Below, in pieces: positions 29,075-38,402 of a DNA stretch of 64,000 nt; position 1 is the first letter of the stretch, and the number at the start of each line of letters is the position of its first letter. Where the stretch lies: the NCBI RefSeq assembly GCF_001629705.1, contig NZ_CP015378.1, positions 2,852,001-2,916,000 of the forward strand. Reading direction: 5' to 3'. The position numbers were made by a program, and so were the translations under genes. A model generated the notes under the pieces. That model had not been told where the DNA came from and made no database searches. It saw only the letters and a list, made by a program, of their open reading frames with translations. This DNA comes from Fictibacillus phosphorivorans. Its GTDB lineage: Bacteria > Bacillota > Bacilli > Bacillales > Fictibacillaceae.

Positions 29075-30605
29075 GCCACAAACTCCTTGTTATTTTTTTT
29101 GAGTCCCAATCATTCTTTTGAGTTGGAAAATCTTTTCGATAATGACTGCCTCTGCTTTCTTCTCGCTTCAGACAACTTGTTACCGTCAACCATGCGATTG
29201 TTTGCATATTGAACCTCTTGATCACAGAGAGAGGCTGTTTGATCAGATCAGGTTTCCACGAGCGCAGCTCTAATGTTTTTGCTGCCATCTCCAATTCTTC
29301 CTTGTTTCTGACGATTCCAGCATATTTATCCATAAGACGTTGAATATCTTCTTCTACTAGAAGATCCTTGTGCTGAATCTCTTTCTCATCCTTCATCTTC
29401 TTTCTTTTTAAGAACAGCGATTGATTATCCAATTCCTCAGATGAAAGAATACTAGTTGCCGCTGCTTTTGCAAAAACTGCTCCTTCAAGGAGAGAGTTAC
29501 TCGCTAACCGATTGGCACCATGCACACCCGTATTCGCGCACTCTCCTATCGCATATAACCCTCTCAACGAGGTCTTACCCGAGAGATCTGTAACGATTCC
29601 ACCCATCGTAAAATGAGCACCAGGAGATACTGGGATCAATCCTTTATTCAAATCGATATCAGCATTCTCACAAAGCATGGTCACCCCAGGAAATTTATCT
29701 CTAAATCCTTTAATCGAAGAGATATCTAAGTAAACCTTCTCGCCGTATTCATGAATCTCTTGAAATAGCCTCTTAGAAACGATATCTCGTGGTGCTAGAT
29801 CTTTTAATGGATGAACATCTTGCATAAATGAAACTCCACTTGAATTGACCAATATTCCACCTTGACCACGAACAGCTTCAGTGATCAAGCCCGCTGGTAC
29901 TCTTCCTGATAAAAGGGTTGGATGGAACTGAACAAACTCCAAGTCCGAAAGTTCTACACCAGCCCGGTATGCCATGCCTAGAACGCTCCCATCTGATCCA
30001 TATGAATTAGAGGTCGTTCCATAGATCCCGGCATATCCTCCACCTGCTAGTATTGTAGTTTTGGCTTGAAAGATAGTTGTTTGGTTTTTATCATCTTTAC
30101 CATACACACCAATACATTTATGATTTTGGATGATTAAGTCAACAGCGTACTGATGGCTAACAATCTTCACCTTGTTTCTTACACGTGAGATTAAAGTTTC
30201 AATCACTTTTTTACCTGTTTGATCTCCTCCAGCATGAACGATGCGATTTCGATGATGTCCGCCTTCTTTACCCAACATAAAAGAACCGTTCTCATGTCTG
30301 TCAAAGCTTACTCCCCACTCAGTAAGTGTGCGAACGACACTCTTACCTTCTTTCACAAGCTGTTTGACAGCCTCTTGATCATTATGATGATGACCGGCCT
30401 TGAGCGTATCTAAAAAATGCTCTGCCCAAGAGTCTTCTTTATCTATTGCTGCAGAAATTCCGCCTTGAGCTAAGAAAGAATTTGATTTCTCTGCAGAAAA
30501 CTTTGTGATAACTATCACATTCTTATGCGAACTTAAATATTCAGCAGCCATCAAACCAGCGATTCCTCCACCGATGATCAATACATCTGCTTCCACCTGT
30601 TTCAT
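29025..30605 (-). CDS. nadB: L-aspartate oxidase
   Basis: Flavoenzyme making iminoaspartate; 526 aa. FAD-binding GGGIAGLMAAEYLS at residues about 12-25, the GGISAAIDKEDSWAEH and HHRNRIVHAGGDQTG substrate regions, and the C-terminal fumarate reductase-like helical domain ending in GIFN. ATG at 30605 is chosen because GAGGTG is nine bases upstream; the longer TTG lies on that site. First gene of nadBCA, divergent from nifS across a likely NadR operator. Confidence 0.95.
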   Translation of the reverse strand: MKQVEADVLIIGGGIAGLMAAEYLSSHKNVIVITKFSAEKSNSFLAQGGISAAIDKEDSWAEHFLDTLKAGHHHNDQEAVKQLVKEGKSVVRTLTEWGVSFDRHENGSFMLGKEGGHHRNRIVHAGGDQTGKKVIETLISRVRNKVKIVSHQYAVDLIIQNHKCIGVYGKDDKNQTTIFQAKTTILAGGGYAGIYGTTSNSYGSDGSVLGMAYRAGVELSDLEFVQFHPTLLSGRVPAGLITEAVRGQGGILVNSSGVSFMQDVHPLKDLAPRDIVSKRLFQEIHEYGEKVYLDISSIKGFRDKFPGVTMLCENADIDLNKGLIPVSPGAHFTMGGIVTDLSGKTSLRGLYAIGECANTGVHGANRLASNSLLEGAVFAKAAATSILSSEELDNQSLFLKRKKMKDEKEIQHKDLLVEEDIQRLMDKYAGIVRNKEELEMAAKTLELRSWKPDLIKQPLSVIKRFNMQTIAWLTVTSCLKREESRGSHYRKDFPTQKNDWDSKKITRSLWHDESIIAEKTAAGIFN

Positions 30606-30631
30606 AAAAACAAAACACCTCAACTTTACAC

Positions 30632-30643
30632 GTGTCTTGACAC
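30632..30643. promoter_or_regulatory. Candidate NadR (NiaR) operator between nadB and nifS
   Basis: Perfect palindrome GTGTC-TT-GACAC in the divergent region, overlapping a TTGACA at 30637-30642 that fits as the -35 of a nifS-nadR promoter (18 bases to TAAACT at 30661). The adjacent nadR encodes the NAD-biosynthesis repressor, which in B. subtilis controls both flanking operons. Operator identity is inferred from position and symmetry. Confidence 0.6.
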
Positions 30644-30702
30644 CTATATTTACATAGATTTAAACTAGATACAACTATTTTATTAAAACTGAGGTGGAAA
30701 CC

Positions 30703-31854
30703 TTGATATATCTTGATTATGCCGCAACTACACCACTGTCAGACTCTGCACTTAGCGCTTTCGTTCAAACTTCAAAAACGTATTTTCAAAATACGGAGAG
30801 TCTTCACGAAGGTGGTCTTGCAGCTCGCGATTTATTAGAACATGCTCGTCGTACTTTAGCTGAATTGTTAGGAAAAGACAGTGAAGGAATCTATTTTACA
30901 GGCGGGGGTTCAGATGGTAATTTTCTAGCTGTTACTTCGTTAGCACATGGAGCAAACGATAAAGGTAAACACATTATTTCATCAAATATCGAACACCCTT
31001 CTGTTGATTACGTTCTTAGATTTTTAGAGAACAATGGGTATGAGATAACAAGAATACCCGTACAAAAAAATGGGAAGATATCGATCAATACGCTGCTGTC
31101 CTCAATTCGACCAGATACCACTCTTGTCACCATTCAGCATGTGAACAGTGAGACAGGAATCGTACAGAATATTAAAGAGATCAGTGAACGATTAAAAGAA
31201 CGTGATGTTTTGTTTCATAGTGATTGTGTTCAATCATTCGGAAAATGGGATAATCGTTATTTTCGTTCTATGCATATTGATGCCTTTACAATGTCTGCTC
31301 ACAAGATACACGGCCCAAAAGGAACGGGTGCCGTTTATATCTCGCCATCTGTTCATATAGCACCTCTTCTCTCTGAAGTCACACATGAACGTGGATTCCG
31401 AGCAGGAACCGTTGATCTGCCCTCAATTGCAGCTTTCGTTACAGCAGCCGAAGAGGCATTTCATCTACAGCATGAACATTATCAACATGCTGTTGACATG
31501 CGAAAACAATTCATTTCGTCTATACTTACAGATAAGAGCATAGTGTTTGAAGGACATGATGACAGCTCTCCTTTTATTATTCCAATCCGTACTAAAGGGA
31601 TGGAAGGTCAAATCGTGATGCAAGAACTTGATCGTCTAAAAATCGCTGTTTCAACAGGTTCAGCTTGCAAAAACGGACAACAAGCACCTTCTAAAACTTT
31701 ACTTGCACTTGGGAGAAGTGAGAGTGAAGCTCATGAATTAGTTCGAATATCGACCAGTCATCAAACAACTTCTGAAGAAATCACTTTACTTGGCAAAGCA
31801 CTTATTGAAATAACAAATACATTCAGATCCGTTAGTGAGGTAATAACAAGATGA
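30703..31854 (+). CDS. nifS: Cysteine desulfurase NifS for NAD biosynthesis
   Basis: PLP enzyme that supplies sulfur for the NadA iron-sulfur cluster; 383 aa. N-terminal IYLDYAATTPLSDSAL, PLP-binding Lys in MSAHKIHGPKGTGAVY (near residue 205), and the catalytic Cys in STGSACKNGQQAPS (near 325). The start is TTG at 30703, five bases after GAGGTGG; the GTG at 30694 lies within the SD and would add residues absent from relatives. It overlaps nadR by four bases. Confidence 0.94.
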   Translation: MIYLDYAATTPLSDSALSAFVQTSKTYFQNTESLHEGGLAARDLLEHARRTLAELLGKDSEGIYFTGGGSDGNFLAVTSLAHGANDKGKHIISSNIEHPSVDYVLRFLENNGYEITRIPVQKNGKISINTLLSSIRPDTTLVTIQHVNSETGIVQNIKEISERLKERDVLFHSDCVQSFGKWDNRYFRSMHIDAFTMSAHKIHGPKGTGAVYISPSVHIAPLLSEVTHERGFRAGTVDLPSIAAFVTAAEEAFHLQHEHYQHAVDMRKQFISSILTDKSIVFEGHDDSSPFIIPIRTKGMEGQIVMQELDRLKIAVSTGSACKNGQQAPSKTLLALGRSESEAHELVRISTSHQTTSEEITLLGKALIEITNTFRSVSEVITR

Positions 31855-32378
31855 GTAACGAGAAATTAAAAGGTGATGAGAGACGTTCGCAGCTCATAGC
31901 TTGGTTAATGAGCGCTGACAAGCCACTTAGTGGTTCTATTCTCGCCTCGAAAACGAATGTTAGCAGACAGGTCATCGTACAAGACATGTCCCTTTTAAAA
32001 GCAAGCGGTGAGCCGATAATGGCAACAGCTCAAGGTTATATTTACCTAAAGAACGACTCAAACAAACAGTACTCTCGCGTGATTGCTGCCAATCATCCAC
32101 CAGAAGAAACAACAAACGAACTCTTAACAATCGTAGATTACGGAGTTACAGTCGAAGATGTGACGGTTGAACACCCTGTCTATGGGGATATAAAAGCTTC
32201 ACTCAAACTCTCAACTCGTAAGGATGTTGAAGATTTGATCAAACGCCTAAGAGAAACAAATGCCAGCCTTCTAAGTGAATTAACAGAAGGCATCCACATG
32301 CACACTCTTTCATCAGATTCTGAAGAGAAACTTGATAAGGTGTGTGGTGCCTTAAAGGAAAAAGGCTTCTTATTATAA
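31851..32378 (+). CDS. nadR: NAD-biosynthesis transcription repressor NadR/NiaR
   Basis: 175 aa. Residues about 10-65 form a winged helix (RRSQLIAWLMSADKPLSGS, then VSRQVIVQDMSLLKASG), followed by a 3H domain with the metal/nicotinate-binding histidines (NHPPEE, VEHPVYGDIK, IHMHTL). This is the YrxA/NiaR family, which represses nad genes in response to nicotinate. ATG overlaps the nifS stop (ATGA). The divergent nadBCA and its own nifS-nadR unit are the expected targets. Confidence 0.94.
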   Translation: MSNEKLKGDERRSQLIAWLMSADKPLSGSILASKTNVSRQVIVQDMSLLKASGEPIMATAQGYIYLKNDSNKQYSRVIAANHPPEETTNELLTIVDYGVTVEDVTVEHPVYGDIKASLKLSTRKDVEDLIKRLRETNASLLSELTEGIHMHTLSSDSEEKLDKVCGALKEKGFLL

Positions 32379-32381
32379 GCA

Positions 32382-32415
32382 AAAAAATCCCTAGCTGTAT
32401 CAGCCAGGGATTTTT
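32382..32415. terminator. Bidirectional terminator between nadR and pheB
   Basis: AAAAATCCCTAGCTG and CAGCCAGGGATTTTTT form a hairpin with runs on both sides, between converging genes. Confidence 0.9.
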
Positions 32416-32862
32416 TCATGCGCCAGTTCCTACTACTTCAACTCGTTCTACTGTTTCCATCCGGTTCAAAGTGCTCAACAAGTCCTTCATATCTCCTTGA
32501 AGCATGTTCGTTTCAATCGTCAATGTTATATGAGCACGCCCTTGCAAGGGAATCGTCTGATTAATCGTTAATACGTTACATCCTTGCGAAGCTACTACTG
32601 TTAACAAGCTTGAAAGGGCACCGGATCTGTCTTCAAGGTGGAGCGAAAGTGTAATGATCTTTTCTTTTACCATCGTATGAAACGGAAAGATTCCATCGCG
32701 GTATTTATAAAATGCACTTCTGCTCAAACCCACTTTTTCTGCAGCTTCCGCTACTGTTTTTACTTTTCCTCGTTCTAAGAGAGATTTTGCTTCCAACGCT
32801 TTTTGCATAGATTCTGACAAAACATCTTCTCTTACCATATAGTATTGCTGATCATTTTTCAT
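32416..32862 (-). CDS. pheB: ACT domain protein PheB
   Basis: 148 aa. Residues about 22-62 form a helix-turn-helix ([19 protein letters not shown], then [17 protein letters not shown]), and residues about 68-145 form an ACT domain ([20 protein letters not shown]). In B. subtilis it lies between obg and pheA; older literature calls it chorismate mutase-like, but its role is uncertain. pheA (prephenate dehydratase) is not next to it here. It has its own promoter after the obg unit, on the same strand. Confidence 0.9.
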   Translation of the reverse strand: MKNDQQYYMVREDVLSESMQKALEAKSLLERGKVKTVAEAAEKVGLSRSAFYKYRDGIFPFHTMVKEKIITLSLHLEDRSGALSSLLTVVASQGCNVLTINQTIPLQGRAHITLTIETNMLQGDMKDLLSTLNRMETVERVEVVGTGA

Positions 32863-32893
32863 TTGGCTTTCCTCCGGTGACTTTCTTACCTTT

Positions 32894-32922
32894 ATTATAA
32901 TAGGATTGGCTTCCTGTGTCTA
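32894..32922 (-). promoter_or_regulatory. SigA promoter of pheB
   Basis: Minus-strand TAGACA (32922-32917), 17-base spacer, TATAAT (32899-32894), downstream of the obg terminator. Confidence 0.7.
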
Positions 32923-32947
32923 TCTCACACGGACATTTGTATAAAAT

Positions 32948-32975
32948 AAAGACAGCCTACACGGTAGGCTGTCTA
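32948..32975 (-). terminator. Terminator of spo0B-obg
   Basis: AGACAGCCTAC (32950-32960) and GTAGGCTGTCT (32964-32974) form an 11-bp stem; on the minus strand it is followed by TTATTTTAT. Confidence 0.8.
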
Positions 32976-32978
32976 CTT

Positions 32979-34265
32979 TTAATCGATAAATTCAAACTCA
33001 TATTTGAGGATTCGAACAACATCGCCATGCTCTGCTCCACGATCACGTAAAGCTTGGTCTACACCAAGAGTACGCATCTGTCTTGCAAAACGCTTTGTTG
33101 CCTCTTCTCGAGAAAAGTCTGTCATCTTGAACAGCTTTTCAATCTTCGGACCATTAATAACAAAAATACCTGCAGGGTCACGAGTAATATAGAAACCAGC
33201 ATCTTCTTTTTCATGCTTGTATAGAACTCTTTGCTGTTCCCCACCATCATCATGAATCAGTGGGAACTCAGGTGTTACCTCAAGAGTATCTGCTGTTGTG
33301 AAAAGTACTTCTCTGATACCTTGACGTGAAATCGCAGAAATCGGGAATACTTTAACGTCTTCTCCCACTTTTTCTTTAAAGATCTCAAGGTTTTCTTCAG
33401 CACCTGGAATGTCCATTTTGTTTGCTAGAACTATCTGTGGACGTTCCATCAATCGCATGTTGTACTGATTAAGTTCATCGTTAATTTTCACGAAATCATC
33501 ATAAGGATCTCGCCCTTCCATTCCAGACATGTCGATAACATGTAGAATAACACGTGTTCGTTCAATATGTCTTAAGAATTGATGACCAAGTCCAATACCT
33601 TCGTGAGCACCTTCAATCAAACCTGGAAGGTCAGCCATTACAAAGCTTCTTCCATCTTCAACAGCAACAACTCCTAAGTTAGGAGTGATCGTTGTAAAAT
33701 GGTACTCGGCAATTTTCGGCTTTGCAGCTGAAACAATGGATAAGAAAGTTGATTTCCCAACGCTTGGGAACCCTACTAATCCTACGTCAGCTAAGACTTT
33801 TAATTCTAATGTTACTTCTCGTTCTTCACCTGGTTCACCGTTCTCAGCAATTTCTGGAGCCGGATTTGCAGGAGTAGCAAAACGAGTGTTTCCACGGCCG
33901 CCTCTACCGCCTTTAGCGACGATCGCTTGTTGCTGATGATGCACAAGGTCAGCAATCGTCTCTCCTGTGTTAGCATCTGTCACGACAGTGCCCGGAGGAA
34001 CTTTAACAATCATATCGTTCGCTTTTTTTCCATGCATGCCCTTAGACATACCATGTTCACCTCGAGGGGCTTTAAAATGACGGTTGTAACGAAAATCCAT
34101 TAGCGTACGTAATCCTTCTTCTACTTCAAAAATTACGTTTGCTCCTTTTCCTCCGTCACCACCTGCAGGACCACCGTCTGGAACGTATTTTTCACGGCGA
34201 AATGCAACCATACCGTTTCCGCCGTCACCTGCTTTTAAATAAATCTTGACCTGATCGACAAACAT
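32979..34265 (-). CDS. obg: GTPase Obg
   Basis: Essential ribosome-associated GTPase linked to stress and sporulation initiation; 428 aa. N-terminal glycine-rich Obg fold ([19 protein letters not shown], residues 12-30, onward to about 158). G domain with G1 [10 protein letters not shown]3 [10 protein letters not shown]4 NKMD and G5 SAIS. The C-terminal OCT domain is from about residue 345. It lies 18 bases after spo0B, as in B. subtilis. Confidence 0.97.
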   Translation of the reverse strand: MFVDQVKIYLKAGDGGNGMVAFRREKYVPDGGPAGGDGGKGANVIFEVEEGLRTLMDFRYNRHFKAPRGEHGMSKGMHGKKANDMIVKVPPGTVVTDANTGETIADLVHHQQQAIVAKGGRGGRGNTRFATPANPAPEIAENGEPGEEREVTLELKVLADVGLVGFPSVGKSTFLSIVSAAKPKIAEYHFTTITPNLGVVAVEDGRSFVMADLPGLIEGAHEGIGLGHQFLRHIERTRVILHVIDMSGMEGRDPYDDFVKINDELNQYNMRLMERPQIVLANKMDIPGAEENLEIFKEKVGEDVKVFPISAISRQGIREVLFTTADTLEVTPEFPLIHDDGGEQQRVLYKHEKEDAGFYITRDPAGIFVINGPKIEKLFKMTDFSREEATKRFARQMRTLGVDQALRDRGAEHGDVVRILKYEFEFID

Positions 34266-34283
34266 TTCATTCTCCTCCTTCCA

Positions 34284-34823
34284 TTAGGAAGTTAACTGAA
34301 TATCAAAATAACACTTATTTTCCTGATTATAGCTTTCGATGAGTAACATGCTTTTATGTGTTGAAAAAATATTTCTCAATACTTCATACGTATCCTTCTC
34401 ATCTGTAAGTGCTCCTTGAAAAGCATAACAGACTCGAAGAGCTGCAGGATCAAAAGTAACAGTAAGTGAGTATTCATCATAACCCGAAATGGAATTGTTC
34501 AACACATCGCATACTTCTTTCGTCGTATGTAATAATTCCTCTTCAAATAAGCTAAAATCCCCGCTTTCACCATTTACTTTTCCATACAATTTCACCGGAT
34601 GCTTCAACCAATTATATGTTAATAAGTACTCCGATAAATTCGGGGTTTTCAGGTTAGAGATTCTTGATTCTTCCCGTGATAGTTCAATTACTTCATTCAT
34701 AATCTCTTTTGCCCGCTCTGTGCGGCCAAGTGATAGGTTTGCTTTAATAAGCTGTAGCTGGTTTAGCCAGTCATGCCTGGCGTGGCGCAAAAGATCGACA
34801 GTTGTCCATTTGTTTGACATCAT
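34284..34823 (-). CDS. spo0B: Sporulation initiation phosphotransferase Spo0B
   Basis: Transfers phosphate from Spo0F to Spo0A in the sporulation phosphorelay; 179 aa. The phosphorylated His is in LRHARHDWLNQLQLIKANL (His17 by this count, on the first dimerisation helix), and the C-terminal part is a degenerate histidine-kinase ATPase fold. Two adjacent ATG codons could start the gene. Cotranscribed with obg. Confidence 0.92.
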   Translation of the reverse strand: MMSNKWTTVDLLRHARHDWLNQLQLIKANLSLGRTERAKEIMNEVIELSREESRISNLKTPNLSEYLLTYNWLKHPVKLYGKVNGESGDFSLFEEELLHTTKEVCDVLNNSISGYDEYSLTVTFDPAALRVCYAFQGALTDEKDTYEVLRNIFSTHKSMLLIESYNQENKCYFDIQLTS

Positions 34824-34904
34824 CGCACTCCTAGCCTTTCCTTTTAATAGGGCTATACCTTACACCAACAAATTTAGCGCAGTACTTAATACTCTCACAA
34901 AGCA

Positions 34905-34938
34905 AAGAAAAAACTCTAACCAATCTGGTTAGAGTTTT
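34905..34938 (-). terminator. Terminator of rplU-prp-rpmA
   Basis: AACTCTAACC (34912-34921) and GGTTAGAGTT (34927-34936) form a hairpin; the minus-strand T run is at 34911-34905. Confidence 0.9.
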
Positions 34939-34948
34939 CATCTCCCTC

Positions 34949-35239
34949 TTACGCTTCTTGCGCGATTGGGTAAACACTTACCTTTTTGCGGTCACGGCCA
35001 TAACGTTCGAAACGTACAACTCCGTCTACCTTAGCAAATAGTGTGTCATCTCCGCCTTTACCTACGTTTGTACCAGGATAGATCTTAGTACCACGTTGAC
35101 GGTAAAGAATTGAACCACCAGAAACGAATTGTCCATCAGCACGCTTAGCGCCTAGACGCTTAGACTGTGAGTCACGACCATTCTTTGTGCTACCTACCCC
35201 TTTTTTAGAGGCAAAGTATTGAAGGTTTAATTTAAGCAT
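34949..35239 (-). CDS. rpmA: Ribosomal protein bL27 with cleaved N-terminal extension
   Basis: 50S protein near the peptidyl transferase centre; 96 aa. It starts [14 protein letters not shown]; the first nine residues are the Firmicute-type extension removed by the Prp protease encoded just upstream. The body contains [18 protein letters not shown] and [24 protein letters not shown] at 35239 follows GGAGGTG by six bases and overlaps the prp stop. Confidence 0.97.
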   Translation of the reverse strand: MLKLNLQYFASKKGVGSTKNGRDSQSKRLGAKRADGQFVSGGSILYRQRGTKIYPGTNVGKGGDDTLFAKVDGVVRFERYGRDRKKVSVYPIAQEA

Positions 35240-35585
35240 TCGTTGCACCTCCTTCATGTTCAGTCAATTTTATATACTCGCTGTATCCTTCTTCAATCGA
35301 AGCAAGAGATACAATCATGCCTTCCAAAAGCCACTGTGTTTTCTGATGTATAGAATCATCAAGATTACTCGGTACACTTAGCGTTAGAAGACCACCATCT
35401 TCATGAGTAGTTACTTCTGGCTCATAGCCGCAAAGTTTTTCTATCGCATTGATCGTACCGAACGACACCGCTGTAGCTGCTGCACAAACCAAATCTTGGC
35501 CATGTGGAGCATAATCAGCATGTCCTTCCATCGTAAACGAAAGTATGTCTTGATCTTTGTTCCTGTATATAGAAACTAGAATCAT
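35232..35585 (-). CDS. prp: Ribosomal-processing cysteine protease Prp
   Basis: Cleaves the N-terminal extension of bL27; 117 aa (YsxB family). The catalytic pair is His22 in [16 protein letters not shown] and Cys34 in [14 protein letters not shown]. It lies between rplU and rpmA, the conserved arrangement. Confidence 0.95.
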   Translation of the reverse strand: MILVSIYRNKDQDILSFTMEGHADYAPHGQDLVCAAATAVSFGTINAIEKLCGYEPEVTTHEDGGLLTLSVPSNLDDSIHQKTQWLLEGMIVSLASIEEGYSEYIKLTEHEGGATNA

Positions 35586-35590
35586 AAGAA

Positions 35591-35899
35591 TTACCCGTTA
35601 ATTTTTTCAATCACAACTTTTGTGTATGGTTGACGGTGTCCTTGCTTACGACGGTAGTTCTTCTTCGCCTTAAACTTGTAGACAACCACTTTTTCGCCAC
35701 GGCCATGTTTTTCAACTGTTGCCGTAACTGTAGCACCTTCAACTAAAGGAGCTCCTACTTTCAAGCTATCTCCACCTACCATCAATACATCCTCGAATGT
35801 TACTGACGCTCCAGCTTCAACATCTAGTTTTTCAACATAGATTGCTTGACCTTCTTCAACTCGAACTTGCTTACCACCAGTTTGAATAATTGCGTACAT
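35591..35899 (-). CDS. rplU: Ribosomal protein bL21
   Basis: 50S subunit protein; 102 aa, the normal length. [18 protein letters not shown] at the N-terminus and [20 protein letters not shown] at the C-terminus are diagnostic. ATG at 35899 follows GGAGGTG by seven bases; a longer frame extends into the leader RNA and is not credible. First gene of rplU-prp-rpmA. Confidence 0.98.
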   Translation of the reverse strand: MYAIIQTGGKQVRVEEGQAIYVEKLDVEAGASVTFEDVLMVGGDSLKVGAPLVEGATVTATVEKHGRGEKVVVYKFKAKKNYRRKQGHRQPYTKVVIEKING

Positions 35900-36000
35900 C
35901 AACGTGCACCTCCTCTTATACTCAGACTCGCCATCCCAGGTGTATATAAAATACTTAAAACCTGGTCTGTGCGGTTGGAGCGGGTGCTCCAAACACTAAC
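35900..36000 (-). promoter_or_regulatory. L21 ribosomal protein leader RNA
   Basis: The minus-strand leader holds hairpin TTGGAGCACCCGCTCCAA, then ACCAGG pairing with CCTGG across a short arm, then GATGGCGAGTCTGAG and the SD. This layout resembles the Bacillus L21 leader that is thought to mediate autoregulation by L21. Assignment is from memory of the family layout and position. Confidence 0.65.
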
Positions 36001-36026
36001 GAAAAAAGGATACCATGTTTGGCACC
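35999..36026 (-). terminator. Terminator of rng, overlapping the rplU promoter
   Basis: Minus-strand GGGTGCCA pairs with TGGTATCC around AACA, followed by TTTTTT. Confidence 0.7.
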
Positions 36027-36036
36027 CTTGTGTCAA
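36007..36036 (-). promoter_or_regulatory. Candidate SigA promoter of rplU-prp-rpmA
   Basis: Minus-strand TTGACA (36036-36031), 18-base spacer, TATCCT (36012-36007). The -10 lies in the descending arm of the rng terminator. Confidence 0.55.
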
Positions 36037-37508
36037 TGTGAATCTTTTAACATCCGGCTTCTTATTTCATCTATTTTCCCTGATTGTCTCACTGTCATCT
36101 CCCGGTTTGACGAACCAGTAGATACAATCACAGAAATTCCATGTTGATTCTCTAAAAACTTCAGCTTTTCAGGATTCTTTTTCAGCCAATCAGAATAGTG
36201 GCGTGGCACCTCAATCCATAAAGCCTCGTCATCTTCGTATGTGTATTCTTTTAATATTCTTTCCATCTCATAATAGAAGGTTTCAGGACGAAGGATATAT
36301 CCATCCATCATATGGCGATCGTACTTTGTTGCAAGAGTCTCAAGTAATGAGGGTCTTTCTTTTTTTCGAGTCATCTCAAACAAACCCATCTTCGTAAAGC
36401 CGTGTAAAATCGTGGTATTAGGATCGTTCTTTAATGCCTCTCGCAAAATTTTGTTGATCTGTTCTTTGTCTTCATTCGATTGCATCGTAATAAAATCAAT
36501 GACAATCATGCCAGCAATGTTACGTAATCGAAGCTGTTTCATGATTTCTTTTGCAGCGATCTTATTCGTTTCAACTACAGTCTTGGAGCGATCTTTTTTT
36601 CCAGTAAATTTTCCGGTATTCACATCGATTACAGTTAGAGCTTCTGTCACATTAAAGTAAAGAGAAGACCCATTTTTTAACCATACGAGTGGTGAAAGAG
36701 TTTTTTCTATATCTGTTTCAATTCCTAATTTACGAAAAAGGGGTTCTTTTTCGTTGTACAACTTAACTTTGAAAGGATTTTGAAAAGAAGCCGCATACTC
36801 TTTGACTTGATGATAAGTATCATAGTCATCCACTAAAATTTCTTCCACGTTTTGATTGAGCCATCTCTCTAGAAGGGGGTAGAAAAAATGAGGTTGTACA
36901 AGAAGAGCTGGTGCCTTTTTCGAATCAAAGCTTTTTTGTACTTCTTCTAACTGCCTTCTCAGGTTTTCGAGCTCTTGATTCATTTCTACTTCAGGAAATT
37001 CTTCGCAACCCGTTCGAATAATCAATCCTTCGTTATCACCCATAATAGAATCTCCCCATTCTTGAAGCTTTGTACGTTGAGATTCTTTAATTTTTTTTGA
37101 AATTCCAATGTGAGGAGTGAACGGAAAATAAACTAGCAGATGACCCGTAAACGAGATGAGTGCTGTTAGTTTAACGCCTTTATCCCCTGTCTCTTCTTTG
37201 ACAACTTGAACAAGGATGGATTCTCCTTCTTTAATCAGGTTTGAGATGGAAACTTTCTTTTGCTCTTCACGAGAAAGCTGTTGATACGCTGGGAGATCGT
37301 CTTTATGAAGAAAACCGTTCTTGCTTGTTCCAATCTCTACAAACACAGCTTGCATACCCGGTAATACTTTTTGTACTTTTCCTTTATAGATGTTTCCTGT
37401 TAACGGACTTTTAGTTGGTCTATGAACGGCACATTCAACCAGCTTTTCGTTCTCCATTAAAGCTGTTCGTTTTTCCATTCCTATTGCATTGATAACTACA
37501 CGCTGCAT
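36033..37508 (-). CDS. rng: RNase E/G family endoribonuclease
   Basis: About 491 aa. S1 domain at residues about 33-125 (GNIYKGKVQKVLPGMQAVFVE), RNase H-like region, and catalytic metal-binding aspartates in LTVIDVNTGKFTG (near residue 295) and GMIVIDFITM (near 337). The Zn-link motif CPxCxG that follows this core in RNase E/G is absent; after TRKKERPSLLETL the chain goes straight on. B. subtilis lacks this enzyme, but several other bacilli have one beside spoIVFB-rplU. Start choice is uncertain: GTG at 37520 is too close to GGGAG and ATG at 37508 rather far. Confidence 0.88.
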   Translation of the reverse strand: MQRVVINAIGMEKRTALMENEKLVECAVHRPTKSPLTGNIYKGKVQKVLPGMQAVFVEIGTSKNGFLHKDDLPAYQQLSREEQKKVSISNLIKEGESILVQVVKEETGDKGVKLTALISFTGHLLVYFPFTPHIGISKKIKESQRTKLQEWGDSIMGDNEGLIIRTGCEEFPEVEMNQELENLRRQLEEVQKSFDSKKAPALLVQPHFFYPLLERWLNQNVEEILVDDYDTYHQVKEYAASFQNPFKVKLYNEKEPLFRKLGIETDIEKTLSPLVWLKNGSSLYFNVTEALTVIDVNTGKFTGKKDRSKTVVETNKIAAKEIMKQLRLRNIAGMIVIDFITMQSNEDKEQINKILREALKNDPNTTILHGFTKMGLFEMTRKKERPSLLETLATKYDRHMMDGYILRPETFYYEMERILKEYTYEDDEALWIEVPRHYSDWLKKNPEKLKFLENQHGISVIVSTGSSNREMTVRQSGKIDEIRSRMLKDSH

Positions 37509-37550
37509 CGTTACATTCACATCTCCCTGTTTTTTGCTCTACCCCTTATT

Positions 37551-38402
37551 CTAACGAAAAACTTTTCCGATTGCACACTCAGGAGAGTGATTATAAAAAT
37601 AAGCTTCTAAAAGTTGCTTTTCATTGATCGTCGTAGGACTTAAATTTTTAATGACGATTGAATGCGTAACTCCTTTTACCAAATGATGAGTGACTTTTGA
37701 AAGTGACCATGTTGGAGGTACGATAATCGTACGGGCATCATTAACGTTTGATTGTTGTAATCTGTTCAGTAAAAAACGCATGAATACATAATGTCTGCTG
37801 CGCCATTCAAGAATATGAGCCAACCCTAAGAAAAGACAGATTACCCAAAGGTTCAAGTGCGATGGCTGTAATGAAAGCTGCCATGCACCACCTATTACTA
37901 AGAAAACAGCGGACCCTATTAAAAATTTCTGTTGTGCTTCTCTGTATGGAATCCATTTCGAGACAAGAGCAAATATTACTTTCCCACCATCAAGTGGCCA
38001 AATAGGAAGAAGATTAAATAGAAAAAGCGTTAGGTTCAGCAGAAAGAACCAGGAAAAATCATCGGCAGAGATGATGTTAGACTGACTTAAAACATAGGCG
38101 ACACCCGTAAGCCAAATGTGCTGCAGCGGTCCAAGAACAGCTACCCACACCTCTTCATGAAACGGACGAGTTCCATGTTCTTCAACAACAGCAGCTCCTC
38201 CGAACGGGAGAATATCTATTCTTGAAACTCTCCAATTAAAAAGACGGGCACCAGCAAAATGACCCATCTCATGAATTAAAACTACGAAAAACCAAACGAT
38301 GATCTCCCTAAAATGCCCTGTATAGACTGCACCAAAAATGACAACCCAAAAGGCGGGATTGATCTTTATTTTTCGTATGAATTCGATTATTAATTTAATC
38401 AA
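37551..38402 (-). CDS. spoIVFB: Stage IV sporulation metalloprotease SpoIVFB
   Basis: Intramembrane site-2-type protease that cleaves pro-SigK in the mother cell; 283 aa. HEMGH (in VVLIHEMGHFAGARLF, near residue 44) supplies the zinc ligands and NLLPIWPLDGGKV (near 130) the third ligand. About six transmembrane segments are followed by a C-terminal CBS-like region. It overlaps spoIVFA by eight bases. Confidence 0.95.
   Translation of the reverse strand: MIKLIIEFIRKIKINPAFWVVIFGAVYTGHFREIIVWFFVVLIHEMGHFAGARLFNWRVSRIDILPFGGAAVVEEHGTRPFHEEVWVAVLGPLQHIWLTGVAYVLSQSNIISADDFSWFFLLNLTLFLFNLLPIWPLDGGKVIFALVSKWIPYREAQQKFLIGSAVFLVIGGAWQLSLQPSHLNLWVICLFLGLAHILEWRSRHYVFMRFLLNRLQQSNVNDARTIIVPPTWSLSKVTHHLVKGVTHSIVIKNLSPTTINEKQLLEAYFYNHSPECAIGKVFR

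Noticed and set aside
35900..35992. N-terminal extension of rplU
   Set aside because: Lies in the L21 leader RNA; the start MYAIIQTGG has a strong SD and the universal N-terminus.
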